From contig OY970120.1 in NCBI GenBank assembly GCA_963705885.1, positions 1,488,001-1,552,000 on the forward strand: a stretch of DNA of 64,000 bases, written 5' to 3'. The stretch comes from MFD01275-c22 sp963705885. GTDB lineage: Bacteria; Actinomycetota; Actinomycetes; JACCUZ01. Shown one piece after another: positions 36,088-45,222 of the stretch. Every line of letters starts with the position of its first letter. Within the stretch, counting starts at the first letter, position 1. The notes beneath the pieces were generated by a model. That model did no database searches. It worked only from the letters and a program-made list of their open reading frames with translations, and was not told where the DNA came from. Made by a program: the position numbers and the translations under genes.

Positions 36088-37962
36088 ATGCCACGGCTGA
36101 GCATCGTGCTGGTGACCCACCGTGAGCAGGGCTTCCTCCGGGCCTGCCTGAGCTCGATCCTCGACCAGGCGCAGCCGGGCGTCGCAGGCCTCGACGGCCC
36201 CGACGACCTCGAGGTGGTCGTCGTCGACGACGCCTCCCCCGACCACACGCCCGAGGTCCTCGCCGAGATCGCGGAGCACGACGACCGGGTGCGGGTGCAC
36301 CGGCTCGACCCGCGCCGCGGCCCGGGCCCGGCCCGCGCGTTCGGGCTGGCGGAGGCCACCGGTGACCACGTCTGGGTGGTCGACCCGACCGACCTGCTGG
36401 CCGACGGGGCGCTCGGCGCGGTCGCCGCTCGCCTCGCCGACGAGGACCCCGACTGCCTCGTCGTCGCGCACCGGGTGCTCGAGGTCGACGGGGCGCGACG
36501 CGACGTGCCCGTCCCGGCGGGCGGCGCCACGCCGTACGTCTGGGACAAGGTCGTGCGGACCGACCTCGCGCGCGCCCACGCCGCCCCCGTGGGGTCGGCG
36601 GACGCGGTCTCGGTGCTCGACCGGCCGGCGTACGTCCGCCGCGCCCTCCCGGACGCCGTCCGCCGCCGGTCGGGCAGCTACGACCCCGTGCCCGCCACCT
36701 CCCGGCCGGTCCACCCGGCACCAGCGCCGCACCCGGCCCGTCGCCTCGCCCGCAAGGCCCGCGGCACCGCGCGGCGCGCGGTCCGCCGGGCTCGCTCTCC
36801 GCGCCGGCTCGCGAGCACGGCGCGGCGCTGGCCGCTGAGAGCCTGGTACCGGCTGCAGCTCAAGGCGCCGATCGAGCCGAACCTCGTCGTCTACGGCGCG
36901 TACTGGTACGCCGCCTACTCGTGCAACCCGCGGGCGATCTCCGAGAAGGCCCGCGAGGTCGCGCCGTGGCTCGACGAGGTCTGGGTCGTGAACCCCGACA
37001 AGGTCGACGTCGTGCCGGCCGGGGTGCGCCACGTCGTGGCGGGCACCCGCGACTACTACCGGGTGATGGCCCGCGCGGCGTACCTCGTGAACAACGTCAA
37101 CTTCCCCAACGACATCGTCAAGCGCCGAGGTCAGGTGCACCTGCAGACCCATCACGGCACACCGCTGAAGACGATGGGGCTCGACCTGGTCGAGTCTCCG
37201 TACAGTCGCAAGCGCATGAACTTCCACCGGCTGATGAAGCGGGTCGCGCGGTGGGACTACAGCATCTCGCAGAACGCGTTCACGACGATCCAGTGGGAGC
37301 GCGCGTACCCCGGGACGTACGAGAGCCTCGAGACCGGCTACCCGCGCAACGACGTGCTGGCCGACGCGACGCCCGACGACGTCGCGCGGGTCCGCGCCGG
37401 GCTCGGCATCCGGCCGGGGCAGACCGCGATCCTCTACACCCCGACGCACCGGGAGTACCACGAGGGCTACGTCCCGCAGCTCGACCCGGAGGCGCTCGCC
37501 GACAAGCTCGGTCCGGACCACGTGCTGCTGGTGCGGGCCCACTACTTCTACGGCGCGTCGGAGCAGCCGAAGGACGGCTGGGCGGGCCGGGTGCTCGACG
37601 TCGCGGCGCACCCGCGCATCGAGGACCTGTGCCTGGCGGCCGACCTGCTGATCACCGACTACTCGTCGCTGATGTTCGACTACGCCGTCCTCGACCGGCC
37701 GATCGTCGCCTATGTGCCCGACTGGGACGACTACCGCACCCTGCGCGGCACGTACTTCGACCTGCTGGCCACGCCGCCCGGTGCCGTGGCGAGGACGGAG
37801 GCCGAGCTGGCCGAGGTGCTCGTGACGCGGCGGGCGTGGGACGATGAGAGCACCGCGTACCGGCAGGCGTTCCGGGACAGGTTCTGCTCCCTCGAGGACG
37901 GCAGGGCGTCCGAGCGCGTGGTGCGCAGGCTGTGGCCGGCTCCCCCTGGAGGACATGCATGA
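36088..37962 (+). CDS. GT2-like / CDP-glycerol glycerophosphotransferase fusion (TagF-like)
   Basis: 624 residues from an ATG. Residues 1-180 resemble a family 2 glycosyltransferase (LSIVLVTHREQGFLRACLSS, EVVVVDDASPDHTPEVL), but the DxD-type site reads VDPTDLL and the domain is short, so it may be degenerate. An Arg-rich linker of about 220-255 follows. The C-terminal glycerophosphotransferase domain has QTHHGTPLKTMGLDL and LLITDYSSLMFDYAVLDRP, the active-site motifs of TagB/TagF enzymes that polymerise glycerol phosphate at the inner membrane face. The next gene, a sulfotransferase, starts on its stop codon (ATGA). Confidence 0.88.
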   Translation: MPRLSIVLVTHREQGFLRACLSSILDQAQPGVAGLDGPDDLEVVVVDDASPDHTPEVLAEIAEHDDRVRVHRLDPRRGPGPARAFGLAEATGDHVWVVDPTDLLADGALGAVAARLADEDPDCLVVAHRVLEVDGARRDVPVPAGGATPYVWDKVVRTDLARAHAAPVGSADAVSVLDRPAYVRRALPDAVRRRSGSYDPVPATSRPVHPAPAPHPARRLARKARGTARRAVRRARSPRRLASTARRWPLRAWYRLQLKAPIEPNLVVYGAYWYAAYSCNPRAISEKAREVAPWLDEVWVVNPDKVDVVPAGVRHVVAGTRDYYRVMARAAYLVNNVNFPNDIVKRRGQVHLQTHHGTPLKTMGLDLVESPYSRKRMNFHRLMKRVARWDYSISQNAFTTIQWERAYPGTYESLETGYPRNDVLADATPDDVARVRAGLGIRPGQTAILYTPTHREYHEGYVPQLDPEALADKLGPDHVLLVRAHYFYGASEQPKDGWAGRVLDVAAHPRIEDLCLAADLLITDYSSLMFDYAVLDRPIVAYVPDWDDYRTLRGTYFDLLATPPGAVARTEAELAEVLVTRRAWDDESTAYRQAFRDRFCSLEDGRASERVVRRLWPAPPGGHA

Positions 37963-39083
37963 CCAGTGACACCCACGGCGCAGACACCGCCTCCCGCAAG
38001 CGTCTGGTGATCGTCGCCGGCGTGGGGCGCAGCGGCACCAGCCTGTTCACCTCCATCCTCGGCAAGGCCGGCTTCCACGTCCCCCAGCCCGAGGTCGAGG
38101 CCGACTCGACCAACCCCAAGGGCTTCGGCGAGCCGCAGTGGGTCGTGGACTTCCACGGCCGCCAGCTGCGCTCCCGTCGCGTGTCCGTCTGGGACTCCCG
38201 GCCGCTCGCGTGGGAGGAGACCTCGAGGGCCGCCGAGGACCCCAAGGCGTTCGCCGAGCTGCGGGCCTGGCTGGCCGTGCAGTTCGTCGGGCGCGACAGC
38301 GTCGTCGTCAAGGACCCGCGCATCGGCTGGTTCCTGCCGCTGTGGGAGAAGGCCGCCGACGACCTCGGCGTCGAGACCTCCTTCGCCGCCCTGCTGCGCC
38401 ACCCGGCCGAGGCCGTCAGCAGCGCCATCAAGTGGTACGGCGACTGGCAGACCCCCGCCAGCCGCACGCTGTCCTGGGTCAACATCATGCTCGAGACGGA
38501 GTACGCGACGCGTGACTCGAGGCGGGTCTTCGTCCGCTACGACGACCTGCTGGCCGACTGGGCCTCGGAGATGACCCGGGTCGGCGCGGCGCTCGACATC
38601 CCCGTCCTGCGCGAGCTGCCCGCAGACGTCCGGCGCGAGGTCGACGACTTCGTCGACCCGACGCTGCACCGGCAGAAGGTGACCTTCGCCGAGGTCGGCG
38701 TCCCCTCCCGGGTCGAGGAGATGACCGAGGAGGTCTGGAAGCAGTTCACCGGGCTCGCGGTCGCCGGCGGTGACTCCGCCGAGAACTACGCGCCTCTCGA
38801 CCAGTCGCGGGAGGCCTACCACGCGTTCTACGCCGAGGCCGAGGCGATCGCGCAGTCGACGATCCACGCGCTGCGTCCCGCGGGTGGCGCCGCCAAGGGC
38901 TCGGCGGTGGCGCGCCGCACGGCGGGCGGCGCGGCAGTCTCCGGTCGCGGCTCGGGAGCCGACGCGCTGATCCGCGTCGCCGAGCGCGTCGTGCCTCCCA
39001 AGCTGCGCCGCCGGGTGCCCCCGGTGTGGCGCTCGCGCATCATGCGCGCCGCCAACAAGGCCGCTCGCATCCTTCGCCGCTGA
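37959..39083 (+). CDS. Sulfotransferase family protein (second copy), coupled to the polymerase
   Basis: 374 residues. The ATG overlaps the stop of the TagF-like fusion, so translation is probably coupled. The phosphosulfate loop is VIVAGVGRSGTSLFTSILGK, and LLRHPAEAVSSAIKWYGDW is the 3'-phosphate region. VVVKDPRIGWFLPLW is typical of large bacterial sulfotransferase-family proteins. The last 40 residues are basic (PPKLRRRVPP, AANKAARILRR). The 4-bp overlap makes the wall polymer the most likely substrate, but sulfation of it is inferred, not shown. Confidence 0.85.
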   Translation: MTSDTHGADTASRKRLVIVAGVGRSGTSLFTSILGKAGFHVPQPEVEADSTNPKGFGEPQWVVDFHGRQLRSRRVSVWDSRPLAWEETSRAAEDPKAFAELRAWLAVQFVGRDSVVVKDPRIGWFLPLWEKAADDLGVETSFAALLRHPAEAVSSAIKWYGDWQTPASRTLSWVNIMLETEYATRDSRRVFVRYDDLLADWASEMTRVGAALDIPVLRELPADVRREVDDFVDPTLHRQKVTFAEVGVPSRVEEMTEEVWKQFTGLAVAGGDSAENYAPLDQSREAYHAFYAEAEAIAQSTIHALRPAGGAAKGSAVARRTAGGAAVSGRGSGADALIRVAERVVPPKLRRRVPPVWRSRIMRAANKAARILRR

Positions 39084-39122
39084 CCTGGACAACCCCCCGG
39101 TGGCCGGGCCAGGGTGGCGGTC

Positions 39123-40187
39123 ATGCGCTTCGCCATCGGGACCGTGACCCTTGCCCTCGCCGCCTCGCTCGTCGCCGTCCCTGCCGGGGCACATCCTCGC
39201 AGCGGCCCCGAGTGGCGGGAGTCCGTCGTCGACGCGGACCAGAGCTTCCGGGGGCTGGACGCCGTCGACCGGCGCACGGCGTGGATCGGTGGGGGGAGCC
39301 AGACCGAGGGCGGCCCCGGCACGGTGTGGCGCACGACCGACGGTGGGGCCACCTGGCGCGACGTCAGCCCGCCCGACACCGAGGGGCTGCTGTTCCGCGA
39401 CGTCGAGGCGCGCAGCGCGCGCACCGCGCTGGTCATGGCGATCGGGCCCGGCGAGGCGTCCCGGATCTACCGGACCACCGACGGCGGGCAGACCTGGACG
39501 GAGACGTTCCGCAACCAGGAGGAGGCCGCGTTCTACAACTGCATGGACTTCTACCCGGGAGGCCGTCGCGGGCTCGCGGTCAGCGACCCGGTCGACGGGA
39601 AGTTCCGGGTCATCGCCACTCGTGACGGCGGCCGGTCCTGGCAGATCCTGCCCGACGAGGGCATGCCGGACTCGACCGGCGAGTACAACTTCGCGGCGAG
39701 CGGCGACTGTCTCGTCATCTCCGGCTGGAGCGCGTGGTTCGGCTCCGGTGGTGCGGCGGCGAGGATCTTCCGGTCCCGCGACCTCGGCCACACCTGGTCG
39801 GCGACCGACTCGACGATCCCCGCCGGCGAGGCGGCCGGTGTGTTCGGGCTGGCGTTCCGCAACCCGTGGCAGGGCGTGGCGGTCGGCGGCGACTTCGCGG
39901 CACCCGGCGACGGCGCCGACGCGTCCGCATACACCTTCGGCGGCCGCACCTGGCGCAACGGGGGCGACCTCCAGGTGCTCGCCGAGGACGCCGCCTGGGT
40001 GTCCGGGACCCGCAGCACGCTGGTCAGCGTGGGGGAGTCCGGCGACACGGCCGGCAGCCACCTCAGCCGCGACGGTGGACGGACCTGGACGTTGTTCAGC
40101 GGCGTCGGCTTCCACACGCTCGACTGCACCCGCGACCGGTCGTGCTGGGCGGCCGGCGGTGACGGCCGGGTGGGCCGCCTGCGCTGA
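39123..40187 (+). CDS. Secreted BNR/sialidase-like repeat protein
   Basis: 354 residues from an ATG at 39123; a GTG at 39114 would add three residues. A signal peptide of about 23 residues ends near VAVPAGAHP. The mature part is a beta-propeller with Asp-box-like repeats: TVWRTTDGGATW, RIYRTTDGGQTW, VIATRDGGRSW, RIFRSRDLGHTW and SHLSRDGGRTW. The family includes Ycf48-like and exo-sialidase folds, but sialidase catalytic residues are not evident. A binding or scaffolding role outside the cell is likely. It is convergent with the large polymerase gene, 4 bp away. Confidence 0.8.
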   Translation: MRFAIGTVTLALAASLVAVPAGAHPRSGPEWRESVVDADQSFRGLDAVDRRTAWIGGGSQTEGGPGTVWRTTDGGATWRDVSPPDTEGLLFRDVEARSARTALVMAIGPGEASRIYRTTDGGQTWTETFRNQEEAAFYNCMDFYPGGRRGLAVSDPVDGKFRVIATRDGGRSWQILPDEGMPDSTGEYNFAASGDCLVISGWSAWFGSGGAAARIFRSRDLGHTWSATDSTIPAGEAAGVFGLAFRNPWQGVAVGGDFAAPGDGADASAYTFGGRTWRNGGDLQVLAEDAAWVSGTRSTLVSVGESGDTAGSHLSRDGGRTWTLFSGVGFHTLDCTRDRSCWAAGGDGRVGRLR

Positions 40188-40191
40188 CCCG

Positions 40192-43100
40192 TCAGGCCTC
40201 GAGGAGGGCGTCGAGGGCATGCGCCGCGGCGCGGCCGTCGGTGTCGGGGCAGTGCGTGTCGCGGAACGACCGGTAGGTGCCGGTGTAGGCGCCGGTCGTC
40301 TCGCCGCGTGAGGCGGCCACCACGGCGGCGAGCATCTCCTCCGCCGTGCTGACGGTCGGCCCGGGCAGCTCGGCCGGGTCGAGGTAGAGGCCGCGCAGGT
40401 GGTCGCGGTAGTAGTCGAGGTCGTGCGCCCAGAAGACCATCGGCCGGCCGGTGTGGGCGTAGTCGACGAGCAGTGACGAGTAGTCGGTGACCAGCACGTC
40501 GGCGGCGAGCAGCAGCTCCCGCGAGTCCTGCCACCGCGACACGTCCAGCGAGGTCTCGCCGTCGACGCCCGCGACGCTGCCGGCCACCTTGGGGTGCTGC
40601 CGCACGAGCAGGACGTGCTCGTCACCGAGCGCCTGCCGGGCGTCGGCGAGGTCGAGCTGCAGGTCCATCCGGTAGGCGCCGGTCAGCCCGCGCTCGTCCG
40701 GCCGGTAGGTGGGCGCGTAGAGGACGACCGTGCGGGCGGCGTCGATGCCGAGCCGCTTGCGCACCTCGGCCGCCACGGCGTCGCGGTCCGGCGAGGCGAA
40801 CACGTCGTGCCGGGGCAGCCCGGTCTCCAGCAGGCGGTGCGGGTAGTCGAAGGCCCGGCGCAGGACCTTGGCGGACTCCGGCCCGGAGGCGAGCAGCAGG
40901 TCCCACTGGTCGGCCTCGCGGCGGACGCGGCTCTCCCAGCCCAGCCCGAGCCGGCTGGTGGCGCGCTCGTCGTCGAGGCCGACGGTGGTGACGGGCGTGC
41001 CGTGCCAGGTCTGCAGCACGCGCTGGTGCGCGGGCTTCTCGAGGTCGGCGACGTCGCGGTAGTCGGCGGCGACGACGTAGCGTGTTCGGGCCAGCGCCTC
41101 GTGCCACTCCCGGCCGTGCCGGGCGACGGGCGTCACGCCCTCGGGCAGCACCGCCTGCCCGTCGACGACCGACCACAGGACGTCCAGGCCGGTGTCGCGC
41201 CGGAGCAGCTCCTCGTGCAGCGCCCGGGCGTCGTCGCCGTAGGCCCCGTGCGCGTAGCCGTCGACGAGCACCAGCTCGCGGCGCGGCAGACGCAGGTACG
41301 ACGGGTAGTCCTGGGTCTGCAGCCGCCGGCGCCCCGCCCGGCCGGTCTCGCTGACCGGCACGTCGGGACCGGCGACGACCGCGAGGCTGTCGAACTCCAC
41401 GTCGCGGACCATGAGCTGCCGCCCGCCGACCTGGTGCGAGGCGGGCAGCGAGGTCAGCAGAGCCCGGTCGATCTTCACGCGGACGGGCTCCCCCGCACCG
41501 CCGGCCCGGAGGTAGAGGTCCCACTGCCCCTCGGGCAGCGGCAGGTCGCCGGCCGTCGTGGTCATCGCCGTCGGCCGCAGCGCCATCGAGAACCGGTCGC
41601 CGTCCCGGGTGACCGGCGCGGTGAACGTCTCGTCGCGCTCGGCCTCGCGCAGCACCAGCTCGGCGGGGTGCCCCTCGGGCTCGTGATAGCTGCCCGACAG
41701 CTCGAGCCGGCCGTCGGTTGTCCAGGCGACCCGCTCGACCTCGGGCCGGAAGTGGCGCTCGATGACCCGCAGCCGCCCGGTGCGGTTGGCGCGCACGACG
41801 ACCTCGGCGCCCCCGACGGTCAGCCGCGGCTCGGCGAGCCCGTCGGCCGCGGCGAGCGGGATGCGGGCGCCGGAGTCGTCGGGGAGGAGCGACGGCTGCC
41901 ACACGATGCCGTCGCCGCGGTCCTCGGACCCCGCGACCCGGTCACCCACCCCGAGGCGGGTGAGCAGCTCGCGCAGCGGCAGCCGGAACAGGAACGGCTG
42001 TCCGTCCGGCCCCTCCGGTCCGCCGGCCGCGACCGGGTAGTGCAGCGTCGACGCCCCGTCCTGGCGCGCGACGCGGACCTGCGCCGTGGCGGGGTCGAGG
42101 GTGCGTCCGTGCAGGGCGCCGTACATCTCCAGCACGTCGCCGTCGACGCGCACCGTGTCGACGTGGGCCGGCATGGTGCTGACCTCGAGCGCGAAGTGCC
42201 CGGCGTCGGTCGTCGGGATGAGGCGGGCCCCGTCGACCAGGTGCAGCGGCGGCCTCGTCGCGCGACCCGGGGCCGTGCCCGAGAGCCAGCGCCGGCGGGT
42301 GATGCCGTGCGACCGGACCTCGACCCGCAGCCGCCACTGACCGTTGCGGAACCGGCCCCGGTGCCGCAGCGCCGACGCGGCGACGCTCGCCTCGAACCCG
42401 GACCAGTCGTAGTTGGTCACGCCGTCCTTGGACGTCTGCGTGACGTCAGGGCGGTGCACGGACCGCACGTCCAGCGCGACGACGCTCTCGGGGTGGCCCG
42501 ACTCCTCGAGGGTGAGGCGGATGCGGGTCGAGCCCTCGCGGCTGAGGTCCAGGAACGCGATGTGGGCGAACCCGGCCAGCCGGAGGTCGTCCCCGTCCCA
42601 GTAGACGTCCTCGATGCGGGCGCGCAGCGGCAGCTCGTCGCGGTCGAGCCGGTAGATCTTCTCGGGGATCCCGAGGGCGGGGTCCCCGCGGAAGGGGTAG
42701 TCGCCCCAGAACCTCCGGCCCCGGCGTACGACGGGCGTGGCGCTCATCTCGCCGGACTTCTCGAAGCGCAGGACCTCGAGCAGCTCGGGCATCTGCCGCT
42801 GTCGCACCAGGTGCCACTTGAGCCGGTCGATCGCCGGCAGGTGGTCGAAGACGTCGGGTGCCGCCCGGTCGAAGTAGTCGTTGACCAGGTCGAGGAACAG
42901 CGCCCGGAAGGTGTCGTCGGCCACGTCGAGCTGCTGCAGGAAGTAGCGGAGGTCCTGCTCCGCGACAGCCCGGTCGTACTTCTTCTTCAGCTCGTGCTGG
43001 CCCTGCTCGGCCATGAAGCGGCTCACGCCGTCGACCGCGCTGGTGCGGTCGCGGATGGCGCGGGGCTCGGTGCGGCGCTGGGTGATCGACGTGCTGTCGC

Positions 43101-43731
43101 CCACGCGGGCCCGCCACAGGTAGATCGGCTGGCGCAGCACGTCGACCGACCGGGCCAGGACGTGGGCCGGCAGCGTCACCGGGATGTCCTCGTAGAGGAC
43201 CCCCTCCGGCCAGCGGAACCCGTTCGCGGTCCAGAACGAGCGGCGGAAGACCTTGTTCCAGGCGGTGCGGTCGTTGAGCAGGGCCGGGTGCTTCGAGACG
43301 TGCGTGCGCAGCCGGGTCGCGGTGAACGCCGAGGTGACCATGCCGGCCTGGCGGGTGCCCGTCGAGGTCAGCCGGTGGTAGTTGCCCGACGCGAAGTCCG
43401 AGCCCGTCTCCTCGAGCGACCCGACGAGCAGCTCGTAGGCGTTGCGGACGACGACGTCGTCGCTGTCGACGAACGTGAGGTAGTCGCCGGTCGCGTGCTC
43501 CGCGCCGGTGTTGCGCGCGTTGCCGAGACCGCCGTTGGGCTGCTGGACCAGCCGGAAGCGCGGGTCGCGCGCGGAGAACGCGCGGGCGATGTCGGCGCAC
43601 GAGTCGGGCGAGCCGTCGTCGACCATGATGACCTCGAGGTCGCCGAACGTCTGCTGCGCCAACGACTCGAGGCAGTCGGTCAGGTACCTCTCGACGTTGT
43701 ACATCGGGACGACGACGCTGATGCGCGGCAT
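40192..43731 (-). CDS. Large GT2 / CDP-glycerol glycerophosphotransferase fusion (TagF-like)
   Basis: 1179 residues. The N-terminal glycosyltransferase 2 domain (about 1-230) is complete: ISVVVPMYNVERYLTDCLES, EVIMVDDGSPDS and the metal-binding DxD in TFVDSDDVVV. A long middle region (about 330-780) of beta-rich segments has no recognised catalytic motif. The C-terminal glycerophosphotransferase domain has LQTWHGTPVTTVGLDDE and VLVTDYSSLLVDYAHTGRP. It probably adds a sugar and polymerises or caps glycerol-phosphate-type units of a wall teichoic acid at the inner membrane face. Compared with the fusion at 36088 it has an intact sugar-transfer site and an extra middle region. Confidence 0.9.
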   Translation of the reverse strand: MPRISVVVPMYNVERYLTDCLESLAQQTFGDLEVIMVDDGSPDSCADIARAFSARDPRFRLVQQPNGGLGNARNTGAEHATGDYLTFVDSDDVVVRNAYELLVGSLEETGSDFASGNYHRLTSTGTRQAGMVTSAFTATRLRTHVSKHPALLNDRTAWNKVFRRSFWTANGFRWPEGVLYEDIPVTLPAHVLARSVDVLRQPIYLWRARVGDSTSITQRRTEPRAIRDRTSAVDGVSRFMAEQGQHELKKKYDRAVAEQDLRYFLQQLDVADDTFRALFLDLVNDYFDRAAPDVFDHLPAIDRLKWHLVRQRQMPELLEVLRFEKSGEMSATPVVRRGRRFWGDYPFRGDPALGIPEKIYRLDRDELPLRARIEDVYWDGDDLRLAGFAHIAFLDLSREGSTRIRLTLEESGHPESVVALDVRSVHRPDVTQTSKDGVTNYDWSGFEASVAASALRHRGRFRNGQWRLRVEVRSHGITRRRWLSGTAPGRATRPPLHLVDGARLIPTTDAGHFALEVSTMPAHVDTVRVDGDVLEMYGALHGRTLDPATAQVRVARQDGASTLHYPVAAGGPEGPDGQPFLFRLPLRELLTRLGVGDRVAGSEDRGDGIVWQPSLLPDDSGARIPLAAADGLAEPRLTVGGAEVVVRANRTGRLRVIERHFRPEVERVAWTTDGRLELSGSYHEPEGHPAELVLREAERDETFTAPVTRDGDRFSMALRPTAMTTTAGDLPLPEGQWDLYLRAGGAGEPVRVKIDRALLTSLPASHQVGGRQLMVRDVEFDSLAVVAGPDVPVSETGRAGRRRLQTQDYPSYLRLPRRELVLVDGYAHGAYGDDARALHEELLRRDTGLDVLWSVVDGQAVLPEGVTPVARHGREWHEALARTRYVVAADYRDVADLEKPAHQRVLQTWHGTPVTTVGLDDERATSRLGLGWESRVRREADQWDLLLASGPESAKVLRRAFDYPHRLLETGLPRHDVFASPDRDAVAAEVRKRLGIDAARTVVLYAPTYRPDERGLTGAYRMDLQLDLADARQALGDEHVLLVRQHPKVAGSVAGVDGETSLDVSRWQDSRELLLAADVLVTDYSSLLVDYAHTGRPMVFWAHDLDYYRDHLRGLYLDPAELPGPTVSTAEEMLAAVVAASRGETTGAYTGTYRSFRDTHCPDTDGRAAAHALDALLEA

Positions 43732-43783
43732 GCGGGCTTGGGTTCCTCACGGTCGAGTCGGCCGGCGGCGGTCAGTCTAGGAC

Positions 43784-43832
43784 GGGGTGGGGGAGGGGGC
43801 GGCCGGGGCGGCTGGGCGGGGCGGGCCGGGCC
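43784..43832 (+). other. G-tract-rich segment upstream of the response regulator
   Basis: A run of G-tracts of 3-5 bases (GGGGTGGGGGAGGGGGCGG and further) within about 50 bp, between the polymerase start and the response-regulator gene. It is a candidate G-quadruplex on the plus strand. The remaining gap to 43965 has no clear promoter; GTACCG near 43888 is the only weak candidate. Confidence 0.4.
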
Positions 43833-43965
43833 GGACCGGTGGCCGCGTCAACCGGTGGATATCGCCCTCCGGGAGCCGTCCGAGGCAGTACCGTCTCGAC
43901 CCTCGGGCGCCGGTCGGGGGGGCCGGGGTTTCTCGATGCGCTGATCGGTGCAGGGGGGCGGAACC

Positions 43966-44400
43966 ATGGGGCGGCACCGCGGTCGGCCGGCGCGCCTGCT
44001 GCTGGTCGAGGACAGCGTGGCCGACGCCAAGCTGGTCGGGATGGCGCTGGAGGAGTCCGCCAGCACGAGCGAGCTCGTGGTCGCCGAGGACGGCGCGGAG
44101 GCGCTCGCCCTGCTCGCCGCCGTCACCGCCGGGGAGCGACCGCGACCGGACCTCGTCGTGCTGGACGTCAACCTGCCGCGGGTGAGCGGCTTCGACCTGT
44201 TGCGGCGCATCAAGGGCGACGCCGACCTGCGGGCCGTGCCCGTCGTCGTCTTCAGCACGTCGCGCGCGCCCGTGGACGTGGCGGCGGCCTATGCCTGCGG
44301 CGCCAGCTCGTACGTCGTGAAACCGCTCGACGTGCAGGAGTTCCTGGACGTCGTGCGGGAGATCGAGCGCTACTGGACGCGCACCGTCCGGCTGCCCTGA
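43966..44400 (+). CDS. Single-domain response regulator (Rcp1-like receiver)
   Basis: 144 residues from an ATG 5-10 nt after GGGGGGCGG; a GTG at 43948 is an alternative start. Only a receiver domain is present: acidic pair in LLLVEDSVADAKLVGMAL, phospho-acceptor Asp in DLVVLDVNLPRVSG, and lysine in SSYVVKPLDVQEFLDVV. The insert after beta-3 (LPRVSGFDLLRRIKGDADLR) is like receivers that pair with phytochrome-type kinases. No kinase is nearby. It lacks an output domain, so it must act by protein contact. Confidence 0.9.
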   Translation: MGRHRGRPARLLLVEDSVADAKLVGMALEESASTSELVVAEDGAEALALLAAVTAGERPRPDLVVLDVNLPRVSGFDLLRRIKGDADLRAVPVVVFSTSRAPVDVAAAYACGASSYVVKPLDVQEFLDVVREIERYWTRTVRLP

Positions 44401-44429
44401 GGCAGCGCGCAGCGCGCAGCGGGCGGCGG

Positions 44430-45149
44430 CTAGGCCGTCGGCACGACGTGGAACCGCTCCGCGAGCCTGCCCTGCGCCAGCCCCGCCGCGGCGGCGTGGA
44501 GCCCGAACCACTCGCGCATCCGGTCCTCGAAGCCGTCCATGTGGCCGGTCTGGCTCACGTGGGCCCGCAGCGCCGCCAGCTTGGCGTCGAACACGTCGGT
44601 GACGTCGACGTGGTGGTTCGTGGTCGGGTGCGCCATCAGCCAGGTCTCGGCGACGGCCCAGTCCGCCAGGCCGTCGTCGCGCAGCAGCTCGGGGTGGGCG
44701 AACGGGTTGCGGGCGTCGGGGTAGATCGCGGAGATCGCGGCCACCCCGGCCGCGAGGTGGTCGGGATGGCTGGCCTGGATGCGCTCCCAGTTGCGTTCCG
44801 GGCTCTGGATCAGCATCCGCTGCGGCCGCACCTGGCGGATGACGCGGCTGATGTCCCGCCGCAGGTCCATCGTCGGTTCGAGGGCGCCGTCCCGGTAGCC
44901 GAGGAAGCGCACGTCGTGGACACCGACGGCCTTGGCCGCGGCCTCCTGCTCGCCGCGTCGGATGCCCGGTATGTCGGCTCTGTCCACCGTCGGGTCGAAG
45001 CCCCCGGCGTCGCCGTCGGTGCAGACGCAGTAGGTCACCTCCGCGCCGGACGCGGTCCAGGTCGCCACCGTCCCGGCCGCCCCGAAGTCGACGTCGTCGG
45101 GGTGGGCCGTCACCACCAGCACCCGCTCCACCGCACCGTCGTCCAGCAC
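44430..45149 (-). CDS. PIG-L/LmbE family N-acetylglucosaminyl deacetylase
   Basis: 239 residues from a GTG behind GAGAGGAG. Zinc-binding motifs are TAHPDDVDFGAAG near the start and the histidine in ASHPDHLAAG. Relatives deacetylate GlcNAc-containing small molecules or lipids, as MshB and Mca do in mycothiol metabolism. This one is shorter than MshB, so the substrate is open. It is divergent from the secreted protein at 45223 and convergent with the response regulator. Confidence 0.88.
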   Translation of the reverse strand: MLDDGAVERVLVVTAHPDDVDFGAAGTVATWTASGAEVTYCVCTDGDAGGFDPTVDRADIPGIRRGEQEAAAKAVGVHDVRFLGYRDGALEPTMDLRRDISRVIRQVRPQRMLIQSPERNWERIQASHPDHLAAGVAAISAIYPDARNPFAHPELLRDDGLADWAVAETWLMAHPTTNHHVDVTDVFDAKLAALRAHVSQTGHMDGFEDRMREWFGLHAAAAGLAQGRLAERFHVVPTA

Positions 45150-45222
45150 GCCGTGCTCCTCTCGTCGGGCGACATCGTAGGCACGCGCTCAAGACCACCC
45201 GGCCAGGCGTCGATCACCCACC

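Noticed and set aside
43784..43832. G-tract region as a strong G-quadruplex regulator
   Set aside because: G-runs are expected at this base composition. It is listed only as a low-confidence feature.
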